Positions 1 through 9,339 of a stretch of DNA of 64,000 nt are shown here, in pieces. Origin of the DNA: Bradyrhizobium sp. (GTDB lineage: Bacteria > Pseudomonadota > Alphaproteobacteria > Rhizobiales > Xanthobacteraceae); contig NZ_JALHLP010000001.1 of the NCBI RefSeq assembly GCF_022844465.1, forward strand, positions 248,001 to 312,000, in the 5' to 3' direction. The notes below the pieces were generated by a model. It was not told the origin of the DNA, searched no databases, and saw only the letters and a list, made by a program, of their open reading frames with translations. Each line of letters starts with the position of its first letter. The first letter of the stretch is position 1. The position numbers and the translations under genes were made by a program.

Positions 1-2
1 GC

Positions 3-662
3 GCCGGCGCGATTGCCTCGAGCGGCGGCGCCATTTTCAGCCAGAGCGTGAAACTGATCCTGGGGACCGTCAGCGCGGTCGGAAACTTCTTCATCGTGCT
101 GTTTCTTGGGATCGCATTCGCAAGCCAGCCAGCCGTTTACCGCAGCGGCCTGTTGTTCATGGCCCCGGCGAGACATCGCGCGCGCGCGGTCGTGATCGTC
201 GACCGGATCAGCGAGACGCTGGAGCGCTGGCTGATCGCGCAGATCATCACCATGATGGCGGTATTTCTCGTGACCTGGATCGGCCTTGAAATCATCGGCA
301 TCCAGAGCGCGTTCATCCTCGGCATCCAGGCCGGACTGCTCGCCTTCATCCCGACCGTGGGCGCCATCCTCGGCGGGCTGATCGTGGTGCTGGCAAGCCT
401 CGCCTCCGGATGGGTCGCGGGCCTCTCGGCTTTCATCCTGTTCCTCGGCGTACACGCGCTGGAAAGCTATCTGCTGACGCCGATCATCCAGCGCCAGGCG
501 CTCGATATTCCGCCGGCCACGCTGTTCGCGTTCCAGATCCTGCTCGGCATCGTTTTCGGCGTCTGGGGACTGGCGCTGGCGTTGCCGCTGATGGCGATCG
601 CCAAGGTCATGATCGACCATTTCAAGCAGGATGCCGCGCCGACGGCGATCACCACCGTATGA
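3..662 (+). CDS. AI-2E family transporter (PerM/YdiK type), C-terminal part
   Basis: The reading frame is open from the left edge of the window, so the gene begins outside it and only about 219 C-terminal residues are visible. Several long hydrophobic segments, a Gly/Pro-rich loop reading AFIPTVGAILGG and a final segment ending before a short basic tail match the second half of the AI-2E/PerM permease family, inner-membrane proteins of mostly unclear substrate. The ATG at 48 is an internal Met: the same frame continues upstream without a stop. Family call is good; the transported substrate cannot be read from sequence. Confidence 0.85.
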   Translation, partial: AGAIASSGGAIFSQSVKLILGTVSAVGNFFIVLFLGIAFASQPAVYRSGLLFMAPARHRARAVVIVDRISETLERWLIAQIITMMAVFLVTWIGLEIIGIQSAFILGIQAGLLAFIPTVGAILGGLIVVLASLASGWVAGLSAFILFLGVHALESYLLTPIIQRQALDIPPATLFAFQILLGIVFGVWGLALALPLMAIAKVMIDHFKQDAAPTAITTV

Positions 663-677
663 TGCTCGAAAATCGCC

Positions 678-980
678 TCAGCCCGCCGTGGTCAGCACCG
701 TCTCGGTGTGCTCGACCTCGGGCGGTGTGGCAAAGTACTGCCCGACCAGCGCGCGCCAGGCGGCGAAATCCTCCGAGCCGCGAAAATCGACGGTGTGGTT
801 TTCCAGCGTGTCCCATCGCGCCATCAACCGGTATCGCTGCGGCTTCTCGATCGACCTGTGCAGTTCAAACCCCTTGCCGCCCCTGGCGCGCAGGAACAGC
901 GGACGGGCCTTGGCGACCGCGGCTTCGAAATCCTTCTCGGTGCCGGGCTTGACGTCGATTTGTGCGATTTCTGTAATCAT
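678..980 (-). CDS. Antibiotic biosynthesis monooxygenase (ABM) domain protein
   Basis: A 100-residue single-domain protein. It has the ABM ferredoxin-like pattern: an N-terminal strand (TEIAQIDVKPG), a helix with acidic/basic spacing, a strand holding ELHRSIEKPQRY and a WDTLENHTVDFR segment typical of the family. Such proteins are small dimeric oxidoreductase-like or heme-handling enzymes, and the true substrate is unknown. I use the ATG at 980 because the upstream part of the frame is low-complexity and not family-like. It converges with the transporter end, 15 bp away. Confidence 0.8.
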   Translation of the reverse strand: MITEIAQIDVKPGTEKDFEAAVAKARPLFLRARGGKGFELHRSIEKPQRYRLMARWDTLENHTVDFRGSEDFAAWRALVGQYFATPPEVEHTETVLTTAG

Positions 981-1095
981 GGGAATCTGCGCCTTCTGAT
1001 GAGAATTCGCCTGTCTAACCCGGCCGGCAGAAAAGAAAAAGGCGCCTTGCAGCGCATAGCTTGCGGCGCCATCGTATCGGCCACCGCCGGGCAAC

Positions 1096-1332
1096 TCAGC
1101 CGAACAGCAGCACCATGCCGGCGACCATCATCGCGCAGCCGATGAACATGACGGCAGGCCAGCGGATTCTGTGCCGATCATAACGCCCCTGCGCGCGGCG
1201 CTCGGTGATCAGCGCCATCTCGAACTCGTCCGAGGTCGAGAACATGCAGCCGAAGCCGCCGCGGGCGGAAGCTGCGGCCGCTTCGAGCGACGTCAAGGCG
1301 GCCTGAGGGGTTCGTGCGCGCGAAGAGTCCAT
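1096..1332 (-). CDS. Small membrane-anchored hypothetical protein
   Basis: 78 residues with a polar, Ala-rich N-terminal half and one C-terminal hydrophobic segment (WPAVMFIGCAMMVAGMVLLF) that ends almost at the stop, suggesting a tail-anchored or single-pass membrane protein. No catalytic motif is visible and I do not recognise a named family. It sits upstream, on the same strand, of the ABM gene with a gap of about 115 bp, so joint transcription is possible. Confidence 0.55.
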   Translation of the reverse strand: MDSSRARTPQAALTSLEAAAASARGGFGCMFSTSDEFEMALITERRAQGRYDRHRIRWPAVMFIGCAMMVAGMVLLFG

Positions 1333-1420
1333 GGTGCGGATGATAGGGAGGCAATGGTAAACGCGGCGTTACCGTCAAGCGTCGGGACAACATACGATTC
1401 TATCCGTGTTGAACCAGGCT

Positions 1421-2638
1421 TCAGCTCAACGCCGTGGCCTGGCGTGCGGGCACCGAAAGGCCGACGGTCTTGCGCCGCCAGTTATCCAGCGACAGCGGCA
1501 GCTCTTCGGCCGTCTCGACCCGGTTGCGGCCGCCCCGCTTGGCCTGATAGAGCGCGGTATCGGCCGACGCCAGCAACACTTCGAGCTCGGTGCCAGCCGG
1601 ACCGCCGGCAACGCCGATGCTGACGGTGGTGTCCACCGGGCCCTGCTCGCATACGATGCCGGAGTTCGCGAAAGCTTCGCGCACACGTTCGGCAACCACC
1701 ACGCCCTCGTCCAGCGAGCACGGCAGCAGCGCGGCGAACTCCTCGCCGCCGATGCGGCCGGAAAGATCGCTGATGCGCAGGTTGCTGACGACGACGGTGG
1801 CGAACAGCTTCAGGATCTCATCGCCCGCGGGATGGCCGAAACGGTCGTTGATGCCCTTGAAATGGTCGATGTCGAAAATCATCGCCGTCACCGACCGGCC
1901 CGCCGCGGCTTCGCGCTCGATGACGCGTTTGCAGGCTTCCGAGAAACCGCGGCGGTTCAACATGCCGCTGAGCGGATCGACCGAGGCGGCGGTCTTGTGC
2001 ATGGTCACGGCGCGATCCGACACCAGCATGAAGATGACGAACACGGTGCCGATCGCATACAGCACCAGCTCGATCGAGAACGCCGTGACCCAGATGCTGC
2101 TGGTGAACGTCTCGTCATGCGGGCGCAAGAGGTCGCCGAGCAGGATCGGCAGCATCAGGACGCCGCCGTGCATCACCGGCACCGCAATCGTCGGCCAGCT
2201 CTTCTGCATGTTCCGCCGCCGCTCGTTCCATAATTCGTGAGCCGTCAGCCCGGCATAGATCGCGACGATCGCCGCGCCGATGGTCAAGCGCATGGCAGGA
2301 TTGAGCGTCGGAAAAGTCACCGTGACGCCGACCCAGGCGATCGCTCCGAACGCCAGCCCCGGCAGGTTGGGCTTGCGGCCGTGGAATACCCGCGCCGCGC
2401 TCCAGACCATGCCGCACGCGACAAGGCCCGTCGCATTCAGCGCCAGCGACAGCGTGTCGCCGAGTCTCGAGCCGCCGATGGTCCAGATCGCAACCGATGA
2501 GGCGCCGAGCAGATAGGCCGCGCCCCACCAATTCAGCGCCGGGATCTTCTCCTGCCGGCCGAAGAACACGAGCATGGCCCCGAGCATGCCTGCCACCATC
2601 GCGGCAAGCGTGTACAGCGTGGATGTATCGATCGACAT
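1421..2638 (-). CDS. Membrane diguanylate cyclase (GGDEF)
   Basis: About 405 residues. The N-terminal half has six or so hydrophobic segments forming a membrane sensor; the C-terminal half is a GGDEF domain with signature GGEEF, the FDIDHFKGINDRFGHPAGD metal/substrate region and a late ALYQAKRGGRN motif. These are the marks of an active diguanylate cyclase making c-di-GMP at the inner membrane. An RxxD product-inhibition site (RISD) lies exactly five residues before GGEEF, so feedback control is expected. Start placed at the Met of MSIDTST; the upstream extension in frame is not sensor-like. Confidence 0.93.
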   Translation of the reverse strand: MSIDTSTLYTLAAMVAGMLGAMLVFFGRQEKIPALNWWGAAYLLGASSVAIWTIGGSRLGDTLSLALNATGLVACGMVWSAARVFHGRKPNLPGLAFGAIAWVGVTVTFPTLNPAMRLTIGAAIVAIYAGLTAHELWNERRRNMQKSWPTIAVPVMHGGVLMLPILLGDLLRPHDETFTSSIWVTAFSIELVLYAIGTVFVIFMLVSDRAVTMHKTAASVDPLSGMLNRRGFSEACKRVIEREAAAGRSVTAMIFDIDHFKGINDRFGHPAGDEILKLFATVVVSNLRISDLSGRIGGEEFAALLPCSLDEGVVVAERVREAFANSGIVCEQGPVDTTVSIGVAGGPAGTELEVLLASADTALYQAKRGGRNRVETAEELPLSLDNWRRKTVGLSVPARQATALS

Positions 2639-2795
2639 GAGTTCACCCGAACGCGTTGGTGCGGCTCTTTTGGCGTCTGTCAGAAATTTCGCGCTATCGC
2701 CCGCCAACACTAGTCCCGCCGTGTTCCAAAACGGTGTGCAGCGGTAAGAAAGTTTTCAGGAAAACCCTTGGTTATTCCTCACTAAATGGAAAGCA

Positions 2796-2819
2796 AAAGG
2801 GCGCCGATCGGCGCCCTTT
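2796..2819 (-). terminator. Rho-independent terminator after rpsI
   Basis: A perfect 10-bp inverted repeat (AAAGGGCGCC / GGCGCCCTTT) with a 4-nt GATC loop, lying about 48 bp beyond the rpsI stop. On the minus strand the stem runs into TTTTGCTTT, a plausible U-tract. It separates rplM-rpsI from the diguanylate cyclase gene, which has the same orientation. Confidence 0.75.
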
Positions 2820-2866
2820 CCCGGTATTCCCGAATGCGGCATACGCCGCAAATTTTAACGAGAATA

Positions 2867-3343
2867 TTAGCGCTTCGAGAACTGGAACGATTTGCGCGCC
2901 TTCGCCCGGCCGTACTTCTTGCGCTCCACGGTGCGGGAATCGCGGGTCAGGAAGCCGCCCTTCTTCAGAACGCCGCGCAGGTCCGGCTCGAAATTCGTCA
3001 GCGCCTTCGAAATGCCGTGGCGGACGGCGCCGGCCTGGCCGGACAGGCCGCCGCCGGCGACCGTGCAGATGACGTCATACTGGCCGGCGCGCGCCGCCGC
3101 GACCAATGGCTGCTGGATCATCATGCGCAGAACCGGACGGGCGAAATAGACTTCGACCTCGCGGGTGTTGACCGTGATCTTGCCGGCGCCGGGCTTAATC
3201 CAGACCCGCGCGACCGCGTCCTTGCGCTTGCCGGTGGCATAGGCGCGGCCGTGCTTGTCGACCTTCTTGACGTATTTCGGCGCTTCCGGCGCCGCCGTCT
3301 TCAGCGACGACAACTGATCGAGCGACTGCATGGTATCGGACAT
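2867..3343 (-). CDS. rpsI: 30S ribosomal protein S9
   Basis: 158 residues. The core follows S9 closely: [18 protein letters not shown] near residue 35, the [19 protein letters not shown] nucleotide-contact segment, and the universal basic C-terminus ending [10 protein letters not shown], which reaches toward the P-site tRNA. The N-terminal ~25-residue extension is common in Rhizobiales S9. It follows rplM with a gap of 1 bp, the classic bacterial rplM-rpsI operon, and is followed by a strong hairpin terminator. Confidence 0.99.
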   Translation of the reverse strand: MSDTMQSLDQLSSLKTAAPEAPKYVKKVDKHGRAYATGKRKDAVARVWIKPGAGKITVNTREVEVYFARPVLRMMIQQPLVAAARAGQYDVICTVAGGGLSGQAGAVRHGISKALTNFEPDLRGVLKKGGFLTRDSRTVERKKYGRAKARKSFQFSKR

Positions 3344-3344
3344 C

Positions 3345-3809
3345 TTATGCGGCCCTCATGTTCTTGCGGTTCATGGAAGCGATATCAACCTTCTCGGGCT
3401 GCTGGGCTTCATGCGGATGTTCGGCGCCGGGATAGACGCGCAGATTTCCCATTTGCACGCGGCCGAGCGGACCGCGGGGGACCATGCGTTCGATGGCCTT
3501 CTCGAGCACGCGCTCGGGGAAGCGCCCCTCAAGGATCGACTTGGCGGTGCGCTCCTTGATGCCGCCGATGAAACCGGTGTGCTTGTAGTAGACCTTGTTG
3601 TCGCGCTTGCGACCGGTCAGCACGACGTGGGCCGCGTTGATGATGACGACATGGTCGCCGCAATCGACATGGGGCGTATAGGTCGGGAGGTGTTTGCCGC
3701 GCAGGCGCATCGCGACCAGGCTGGCGAGGCGGCCGACCACCAGACCCCTGGCGTCGATCAGCACCCACTTTTTCGTCACCTCGGCGGGTTTTGCCGAAAA
3801 CGTTTTCAT
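3345..3809 (-). CDS. rplM: 50S ribosomal protein L13
   Basis: 154 residues, normal L13 length. Diagnostic segments are [18 protein letters not shown] near the N-terminus, the [12 protein letters not shown] strand, the [12 protein letters not shown] loop and [12 protein letters not shown] followed by [17 protein letters not shown]. First gene of the rplM-rpsI pair; expression probably starts from the AT-rich region upstream near 3.9 kb. Confidence 0.99.
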   Translation of the reverse strand: MKTFSAKPAEVTKKWVLIDARGLVVGRLASLVAMRLRGKHLPTYTPHVDCGDHVVIINAAHVVLTGRKRDNKVYYKHTGFIGGIKERTAKSILEGRFPERVLEKAIERMVPRGPLGRVQMGNLRVYPGAEHPHEAQQPEKVDIASMNRKNMRAA

Positions 3810-3907
3810 GTGAGGAAATCCGTGAATATGGAAATCGGCGCCAGGTGCGCCGAACTGCGCGATTTCTAGAGAACGCGACGCTACCCGTCAATGCCGTATG
3901 GTCACAT

Positions 3908-3935
3908 AAAATATAGTATATTCAATCACTTGCAA
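3908..3935 (-). promoter_or_regulatory. Candidate promoter for rplM-rpsI
   Basis: In an unusually AT-rich stretch upstream of rplM, the minus strand reads TTGCAA (3930-3935), a 16-nt spacer, then TATTTT (3908-3913). This would give a leader of roughly 90 nt before the rplM ATG. Matches to the housekeeping -35/-10 are partial, so this is a position guess rather than a firm call. Confidence 0.35.
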
Positions 3936-3963
3936 TTATGGTGTAATAATACCGTGGAAATGT

Positions 3964-4392
3964 TTACTTGTTTGGAATGGAATAGGTCGCCGTCACGTGA
4001 GCGATCGGATCGGGCGATGATCCCGACAGCAGATTGACCTCGCCGACCGCAAGCCGCTTGCCGAGCTTGAGCAGCCGCGCCGCCGCCAGCACATCCTGGC
4101 CGGGCTGGCCCTTGCGCAGAAAATTGATGCTGAGATTGGTCGTGACCGCGAGGCCGACCGGGCCGATCGCCGAGAGCAGGACGACATACATCGCGAAATC
4201 GGCCATCGCCATCAGTGTCGGCCCGGACACCGTGCCGCCCGGCCGCAGCATGCGTTCGTTGAAGCGGCGGCGCAGCAGGCAGGTTTGGCCATCGGCGCTT
4301 TCGATGGTGATATCGCCATCGCTGAACGCCTGGGGGAATTCCTCACGGAGGAACTGCTCCAGTTCAGCCACGCTCATTTTCGCTGCCGCCAT
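3964..4392 (-). CDS. PaaI/hotdog-fold thioesterase
   Basis: About 142 residues with the hotdog thioesterase pattern: an RRRFNERMLRPGGTVSGPTLMAMADFAMY segment containing the catalytic-helix region, the LAVTTNLSINFLRKGQPG strand pair and a final HVTATYSIP strand. Likely an acyl-CoA thioesterase acting in the cytoplasm. The ATG at 4392 is preceded by AGGA at short distance; in-frame alternatives lie at 4422 and 4377. It is divergent from an enoyl-CoA hydratase gene, so the two may serve one CoA-ester pathway. Confidence 0.88.
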   Translation of the reverse strand: MAAAKMSVAELEQFLREEFPQAFSDGDITIESADGQTCLLRRRFNERMLRPGGTVSGPTLMAMADFAMYVVLLSAIGPVGLAVTTNLSINFLRKGQPGQDVLAAARLLKLGKRLAVGEVNLLSGSSPDPIAHVTATYSIPNK

Positions 4393-4493
4393 GCTGTCCT
4401 GCCCCGCTCTGCCGGTATCCACCTGAGCCGAAAACGCTGTAGGATTGCCTGTTACCTCAGCTTCCGATCCCAGCTCCAGTGGAAACTCCAGAG

Positions 4494-5318
4494 ATGTCTG
4501 TCCGGACCGCCCGCCCAGCCGCGCCGCAAACGGCGATCCTGCTCCGCGAAACCGCGGGCTCCATCGCCGTGCTTACCCTGAACCGTCCGGCGGCGCGCAA
4601 CAGCCTGTCGGAGGGCCTGATCGCCGAACTGCACGGTGCGCTGGAAGAAGTCCGCGACGATAACAGCATCCGCGCCGTCGTGATCGCCGCCAACGGCCCG
4701 GCTTTCTCCGCAGGCCATGACATGAAGGAGCTGACCGCGCGCCGCAGCGATGCCGATCGTGGCCGCGCCTATTTTGCGCAAATCATGAACGCGTGCAGCG
4801 CGATGATGCAAGCCATTGTGGCCCTGCCGAAGCCGGTGGTCGCCGCCGTGCAAGGCATCGCCACCGCCGCCGGTTGCCAACTGGTGGCAAGCTGCGATCT
4901 CGCGGTTGCCTCGGAGAACGCGAGCTTCGCCACGCCCGGCGTCGACATCGGCCTGTTCTGCTCGACGCCAATGGTGGCGCTGTCGCGCAACGTCCCGCGC
5001 AAACAGGCGATGGAGATGCTGCTCACCGGCGAGCCGATTTCGGCGGCCACCGCGAAAAACATCGGCCTTGTCAACCAGGTGGTCGCCGCCGGCGCCGAGC
5101 GCGACGCGGCGATCGCGCTGGCCGAGAAGGTCGCGCGCAAATCCGCCTACACCATCAAGCTCGGCAAGGAGGCGTTCTACCGTCAGGCCGAGATGAGCCT
5201 TGCCGACGCCTATCGCTTCGCCGCAGAGGTGATGACCGAGAACATGATGGCGCGCGACGCCGAGGAAGGCATCGGCGCCTTCCTCGAAAAGCGCGAGCCG
5301 AAGTGGCAGGACAAGTGA
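4494..5318 (+). CDS. Enoyl-CoA hydratase/isomerase (crotonase) family
   Basis: 274 residues. The crotonase fold is clear: the LTLNRPAARNSLSEGLI segment, the first oxyanion-hole motif AFSAGHDMKEL, the second oxyanion strand VQGIATAAGCQLVASCDLAVAS and a C-terminal trimerisation region. The second Glu of classical hydratases is not obvious where expected (SFATPGVDIGLFCSTPM), so substrate and exact reaction are uncertain. ATG at 4494 has GGAAAC upstream; a GTG 15 bp earlier is also in frame. Divergent from the thioesterase gene. Confidence 0.9.
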   Translation: MSVRTARPAAPQTAILLRETAGSIAVLTLNRPAARNSLSEGLIAELHGALEEVRDDNSIRAVVIAANGPAFSAGHDMKELTARRSDADRGRAYFAQIMNACSAMMQAIVALPKPVVAAVQGIATAAGCQLVASCDLAVASENASFATPGVDIGLFCSTPMVALSRNVPRKQAMEMLLTGEPISAATAKNIGLVNQVVAAGAERDAAIALAEKVARKSAYTIKLGKEAFYRQAEMSLADAYRFAAEVMTENMMARDAEEGIGAFLEKREPKWQDK

Positions 5319-5329
5319 CGACGCAGAAC

Positions 5330-5435
5330 GTCGTCATTCCGGGGCGATGCGGAGCATCGAACTACGGTGCGCAATTGCGCACCTGAGAATCTCGAGGTTC
5401 CGGGTCTGGTGCTAGCGCACCATCCCGGAACGACG
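5330..5435 (+). repeat. Intergenic palindromic repeat, GTCATTCCGGG family, copy 1
   Basis: Starts with CGTCATTCCGGGG and ends with CCCGGAACGACG, enclosing shorter palindromes (GTGCGCAATTGCGCAC and TGGTGCTAGCGCACCA). A related copy sits at 7514-7594. Both lie between genes, with strong fold-back potential, as in the REP/BIME-like families of Bradyrhizobium genomes. Confidence 0.75.
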
Positions 5436-5448
5436 AACGGGAAAACGA

Positions 5449-6030
5449 ATGAACCACGACGCCTATGACGACGACTACATCCGCGGTATCCTCAACGGCG
5501 TGAAGTCGATTGCGATGGTCGGCGCCTCGCCGGTCAATGTGCGGCCGAGCTATTTCGCCTTCAAATACCTGGCGCAGCGCGGCTACGACATGATTCCTGT
5601 CAACCCCGGTCACGTCGGAAAGCTCTTGCTCGGCAAGCCCTTCGTCGCCGCGCTTTCAGATATTGGCGGCCCCGTCGACATGATCGACATCTTCCGCAAT
5701 TCCAGCCACATCATCCCCGTGGTCGAGGAAGCGTTGAAACTGACGCCGCTGCCGAAGGTCATCTGGATGCAGCTTGGCGCGCGCGACGACGCGGCGGCCG
5801 GGAAGGCCGAAGCCGCAGGCCTCAAGGTCGTGATGAACCGCTGCCCCAAGATCGAGTATGGACGGCTGTCGTCGGAGATCTCCTGGATGGGGGTCAACTC
5901 GCGCACGCTGAGCTCCAAGCGCGCACCCATTCCGACGCAGGGCATGCGCCTGTCGCTGAATCGATCAAGCCTCGGCGGCGGCGAGACCGCGGCATCCAAC
6001 CGCGCCGCGAAAAAGAGCGAGCCGACGTGA
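5449..6030 (+). CDS. CoA-binding domain protein (YccU type)
   Basis: 193 residues. A Rossmann-like CoA-binding domain opens with SIAMVGASPVNVRPSYFAFKYL and continues through GYDMIPVNPGHVG and VDMIDIFRNSSHIIPVVEEAL to VIWMQLGA, the standard order in the CoA_binding_2 family. These proteins bind CoA non-covalently and their role is not settled. The last ~45 residues are polar and not conserved-looking. RBS-like GGGAAAACGA precedes the ATG. The next gene downstream is a sulfur-amino-acid enzyme. Confidence 0.9.
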   Translation: MNHDAYDDDYIRGILNGVKSIAMVGASPVNVRPSYFAFKYLAQRGYDMIPVNPGHVGKLLLGKPFVAALSDIGGPVDMIDIFRNSSHIIPVVEEALKLTPLPKVIWMQLGARDDAAAGKAEAAGLKVVMNRCPKIEYGRLSSEISWMGVNSRTLSSKRAPIPTQGMRLSLNRSSLGGGETAASNRAAKKSEPT

Positions 6031-6216
6031 CCCGGATGCGAAACAATCGCTTCAGGAAATATGAGCTCGGCGCAACGCGCGGCCTTCGCTGCGGCCGCCG
6101 CACGGCACGCCCGTTCCAATCCGCGATATCTGAACGCGTCGCCTTGACGGCGGCTGCGGCTGCGATCAGCATGCCCCGCATTTTTTCTTGCAAGCCCAAG
6201 CAACAGGACGCGTAGA

Positions 6217-7497
6217 ATGACCGACCGAGTACCGGGGTTTTCGACCCTTGCCGTGCATGCCGGCGCGCAGCCCGATCCCACCACCGGCGCGCGCGCGACG
6301 CCGATCTACCAGACCACCTCTTTCGTGTTCAACGACGCCGACCACGCCGCCTCGCTGTTCGGGCTGCAGGCGTTCGGCAACATCTATACCCGGATCGGCA
6401 ATCCCACCACCGCCGTGCTCGAGGAGCGCGTGGCGGCGCTGGAAGGCGGCACCGCCGCGCTGGCGGTTGCCTCGGGTCACGCCGCGCAGGTCGTCGTGCT
6501 CCAGCAATTATTGATGCCCGGCGACGAGTTCATCGCGGCGCGAAAACTCTATGGCGGGTCGATCAACCAGTTCACGCATGCGTTCAAGAGCTTTGGCTGG
6601 AACGTGGCGTGGGCCGATCCCGATGATATCGGAAGCTTCGAGCGCGCGGTCACTCCAAAGACCAGGGCGATCTTCATCGAGTCGATCGCCAACCCCGCCG
6701 GCAGCATCACCGACATCGAGGCGATTGCGGAAGTCGCGCGCAAGGCCGGCGTCCCCCTGATCGTCGACAACACGCTGGCGACGCCCTATCTGATCCGGCC
6801 GATCGATCACGGCGCCGACATCGTCGTGCATTCGCTGACCAAGTTCCTGGGCGGTCACGGCAACTCGATCGGCGGCATCATCGTCGACGCCGGCACCTTC
6901 GACTGGTCGAAGGACAGCAAGTATCCGATGCTCTGCGAGCCGCGCCCGGAATATCACGGCATCCGGATCCAGGAAACCTTTGGTAACTTCGCCTTTGCGA
7001 TCGCCTGCCGCGTGCTCGGCTTGCGCGACCTCGGCCCGGCGATCTCGCCGTTCAACGCCTTCCTGATCCTGACCGGCATCGAGACACTGCCGCTGCGCAT
7101 GCAGAAGCATTGCGAGAATGCGAAGGCGGTTGCGGAATTCCTTTCGGGCCATCGCGCGGTGGCGGCGGTGAACTACGCCGGCCTGGCCGATGACAAATAC
7201 AACAAGCTCGCCCGCAAATACGCGCCAAAGGGCGCCGGCGCGGTGTTCACCTTCGGCCTCAAGGGCGGCTACGATGCCGGCGTCAGCCTGGTGTCGAAGC
7301 TGAAACTGTTCTCGCATCTGGCCAATGTCGGCGACACCCGATCGCTCGTGATCCATCCGGCCTCGACCACCCACAGCCAGCTCGACGACGCCGCCAAGGT
7401 GAAGTCGGGCGCGGCGCCCGAAGTGGTGCGGCTGTCGATCGGCATCGAGGACAAGGAAGACCTGATCGCGGACCTCGATCAGGCGCTGAGCGCGTGA
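6217..7497 (+). CDS. O-acetylhomoserine aminocarboxypropyltransferase (sulfhydrylase)
   Basis: 426 residues, the usual length for the long MetY-type Cys/Met-metabolism PLP enzymes. It has the YTRIGNPTT substrate loop, the cofactor Asp region VDNTLATPYLIRPIDHGAD and the PLP lysine in VVHSLTKFLGGHG (K209). It would make homocysteine from O-acetylhomoserine and sulfide in the cytoplasm. The C-terminal HPASTTHSQL motif binds the substrate carboxylate. Symbol metY/metZ is plausible but not assigned because paralogues are frequent. Confidence 0.93.
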   Translation: MTDRVPGFSTLAVHAGAQPDPTTGARATPIYQTTSFVFNDADHAASLFGLQAFGNIYTRIGNPTTAVLEERVAALEGGTAALAVASGHAAQVVVLQQLLMPGDEFIAARKLYGGSINQFTHAFKSFGWNVAWADPDDIGSFERAVTPKTRAIFIESIANPAGSITDIEAIAEVARKAGVPLIVDNTLATPYLIRPIDHGADIVVHSLTKFLGGHGNSIGGIIVDAGTFDWSKDSKYPMLCEPRPEYHGIRIQETFGNFAFAIACRVLGLRDLGPAISPFNAFLILTGIETLPLRMQKHCENAKAVAEFLSGHRAVAAVNYAGLADDKYNKLARKYAPKGAGAVFTFGLKGGYDAGVSLVSKLKLFSHLANVGDTRSLVIHPASTTHSQLDDAAKVKSGAAPEVVRLSIGIEDKEDLIADLDQALSA

Positions 7498-7513
7498 GGG
7501 CTGCACCACGTCT

Positions 7514-7594
7514 GTCATTCCGGGATGGTGCGTAGCACCAGACCCGGAATCTCGAGATTCCGGGTTCGATGCTTTGCATCGCCCCGGAATGACG
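7514..7594 (+). repeat. Intergenic palindromic repeat, GTCATTCCGGG family, copy 2
   Basis: Opens GTCATTCCGGGATGGTGC and closes GCCCCGGAATGAC, with inner arms GGTGCGTAGCACC and GATGCTTTGCATC. It lies just past the stop of the sulfhydrylase gene and could also act as a 3' transcript end. Related to the copy at 5330-5435, so mobile or amplified repeat rather than gene-specific. Confidence 0.75.
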
Positions 7595-7686
7595 CCTGTT
7601 GGAGCCGATGTCGCAACCAAGCCTCTCGTCAACGCCATTCCGGCATAAAGTGTCGTTGATTCGCCCCGGATGATTCGGAGCCACCG

Positions 7687-8136
7687 ATGCTGCGCTGGAT
7701 GACGCCATTTCTGCTCGCGATTTTCGCGATCGAAACCGCTGCCGCCGACGGTCCGCCCGCGGCGGTCAATGACAGCCCCGCCGCCAAGTCCGCCACGGTC
7801 CGGGCCGCGGGGAAATTGCCGCCGGGATTGCCACGCGCGCACTACACCTACCGTACAACGGTGGCTTCCCCGCCGGCACCTCTTTACGTCCGCCGCGGCC
7901 GCACGTTGGTGGTCGAGGAAGAGGATCCGGACGTGCTGTTCACGCCGGTGGGCGTGCTGCCGTTTGCGCCACGGGTCCACGGCGTGCCGCTGCTGCCGGG
8001 CTCATCGACGCTGCCGGGCTATTACGGCACGCGCCATTCCTACAGCTATGACGGCCCCTATTACGGCGGCCCCTACAGCGGCGGGCCCTTCTGGAACCGG
8101 CTGCCCTATGCCTGCGGCGTTTACGGATATTGCTAG
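7687..8136 (+). CDS. Exported Gly/Tyr/Pro-rich hypothetical protein
   Basis: 149 residues. A short signal peptide ([14 protein letters not shown]) suggests export. The mature part has a strand-rich middle ([23 protein letters not shown]) and a C-terminal tail of repeated YGGP/YSGGP units ending in a cysteine pair region. No enzymatic motif is visible. Proteins with this architecture are common and uncharacterised in Bradyrhizobium. Its end overlaps by 4 bp the end of the convergent ctaA gene. Confidence 0.7.
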   Translation: MLRWMTPFLLAIFAIETAAADGPPAAVNDSPAAKSATVRAAGKLPPGLPRAHYTYRTTVASPPAPLYVRRGRTLVVEEEDPDVLFTPVGVLPFAPRVHGVPLLPGSSTLPGYYGTRHSYSYDGPYYGGPYSGGPFWNRLPYACGVYGYC

Positions 8137-9224
8137 CCGGGCTGCCCGAGCGGGACGGGTAGTTTTCGTTGGGCCTGCCCCACGCCTCGCGGCGCCAGGC
8201 GTTCGACATGCACAACCGCGAGCGTCAGCACCAGGATCGCCATGGCCTGATGCGCCAGGGCGAGATCGATCGGCGTCTGACGCAGCAGCGTGAGGATGCC
8301 AAGCGCTGCCTGGGCCGTGATTGCCGCCGCCAGCCACCACGCGCCGCGTGTCACGGCGGCCCCGGCCCGCGACCTGACGGCATCGATCGCGTGCAGGACC
8401 GTCAGCAGCAGCAGCGCATAGGCGGTCATGCGATGCTCGAACTGCACCATCAGCGCATTCTCGAACAGGTTGCGCCACCATGGTTGCTCGAACCACAGCC
8501 GTGCCGCGGAAGGTATGAACGCGCCATCGATCATCGGCCAGGTGTTGTACACCCTGCCCGCACGCAGGCCCGCGACCAGCGCCCCGAAATAGAGCTGCAG
8601 GAAGGTCAGCGCCAGCAAGACCATGCCGGTGATCTTCAGCCGCGCCGGAACCGCCGGCTGCGGGCGCGCGCCCAACCGCCGAACCGTCCATACGATCGCG
8701 GCAAAGATGAGGAACGCCAGCACCAGATGTACCGCCAGCCGATACTGCGACACTTCAGTCCGCTGCGACAGGCCCGACGCGACCATCCACCAGCCGACCG
8801 CGCCTTGCAGCGCGCCGAGCCCGAGGATCAGCCACAGTCGCCGCTTCAATCCCGCACTGAGGGCGCCGCGCCACAGAAAGAACAGGAACGGCAGCAGATA
8901 GAACGCGCCAATCACCCGCCCGAGCAGCCGGTGGCTCCATTCCCACCAGAAGATCGTCTTGAACTCCGCAAGGCTCATGCCGGCATTGAGCTCGCGGTAC
9001 TGCGGAATGGTCCTGTAGGCCGCGAACGCCTGCAACCATTGATCCTCGTTGAGCGGCGGTAGGGTGCCGGTGACCGGCTTCCACTCCACAATCGACAATC
9101 CGGACTCGGTCAGCCGCGTCGCGCCGCCGACCAGCACCATGACCGCGATCAGGGCGGCGACCGCGATCAACCACCATTTGACGGCGCTGACATGCAAGGT
9201 TGGCTCGGCGGAACTAACGGTCAT
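8133..9224 (-). CDS. ctaA: Heme A synthase (CtaA/Cox15)
   Basis: 363 residues with eight predicted membrane segments. Diagnostic motifs: [18 protein letters not shown] after the first helix, the [17 protein letters not shown] heme-ligand region, the second-half [13 protein letters not shown] histidine motif and a final HQAMAILVL segment. It converts heme O to heme A for aa3-type oxidases in the inner membrane; this is the alphaproteobacterial type-2 form. It is divergent from the DUF2842 gene, which often accompanies it. Confidence 0.96.
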   Translation of the reverse strand: MTVSSAEPTLHVSAVKWWLIAVAALIAVMVLVGGATRLTESGLSIVEWKPVTGTLPPLNEDQWLQAFAAYRTIPQYRELNAGMSLAEFKTIFWWEWSHRLLGRVIGAFYLLPFLFFLWRGALSAGLKRRLWLILGLGALQGAVGWWMVASGLSQRTEVSQYRLAVHLVLAFLIFAAIVWTVRRLGARPQPAVPARLKITGMVLLALTFLQLYFGALVAGLRAGRVYNTWPMIDGAFIPSAARLWFEQPWWRNLFENALMVQFEHRMTAYALLLLTVLHAIDAVRSRAGAAVTRGAWWLAAAITAQAALGILTLLRQTPIDLALAHQAMAILVLTLAVVHVERLAPRGVGQAQRKLPVPLGQPG

Positions 9225-9339
9225 GGCGCCTGTTTTGAAAAGTTCTCGCCTTGATCCGAAGGCGCGCTTGATTGAACTGGCGCGCCCCTTATAGTCCGCG
9301 GCTTCCCGCGCGCAACCCGCACGAGCTCAAATCTCCGCC

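Noticed and set aside
6027..6215. 62-codon plus-strand frame with GTG start overlapping the CoA-binding gene stop
   Set aside because: Arg/Ala-rich, no ribosome-binding site and no recognisable pattern; left as intergenic.
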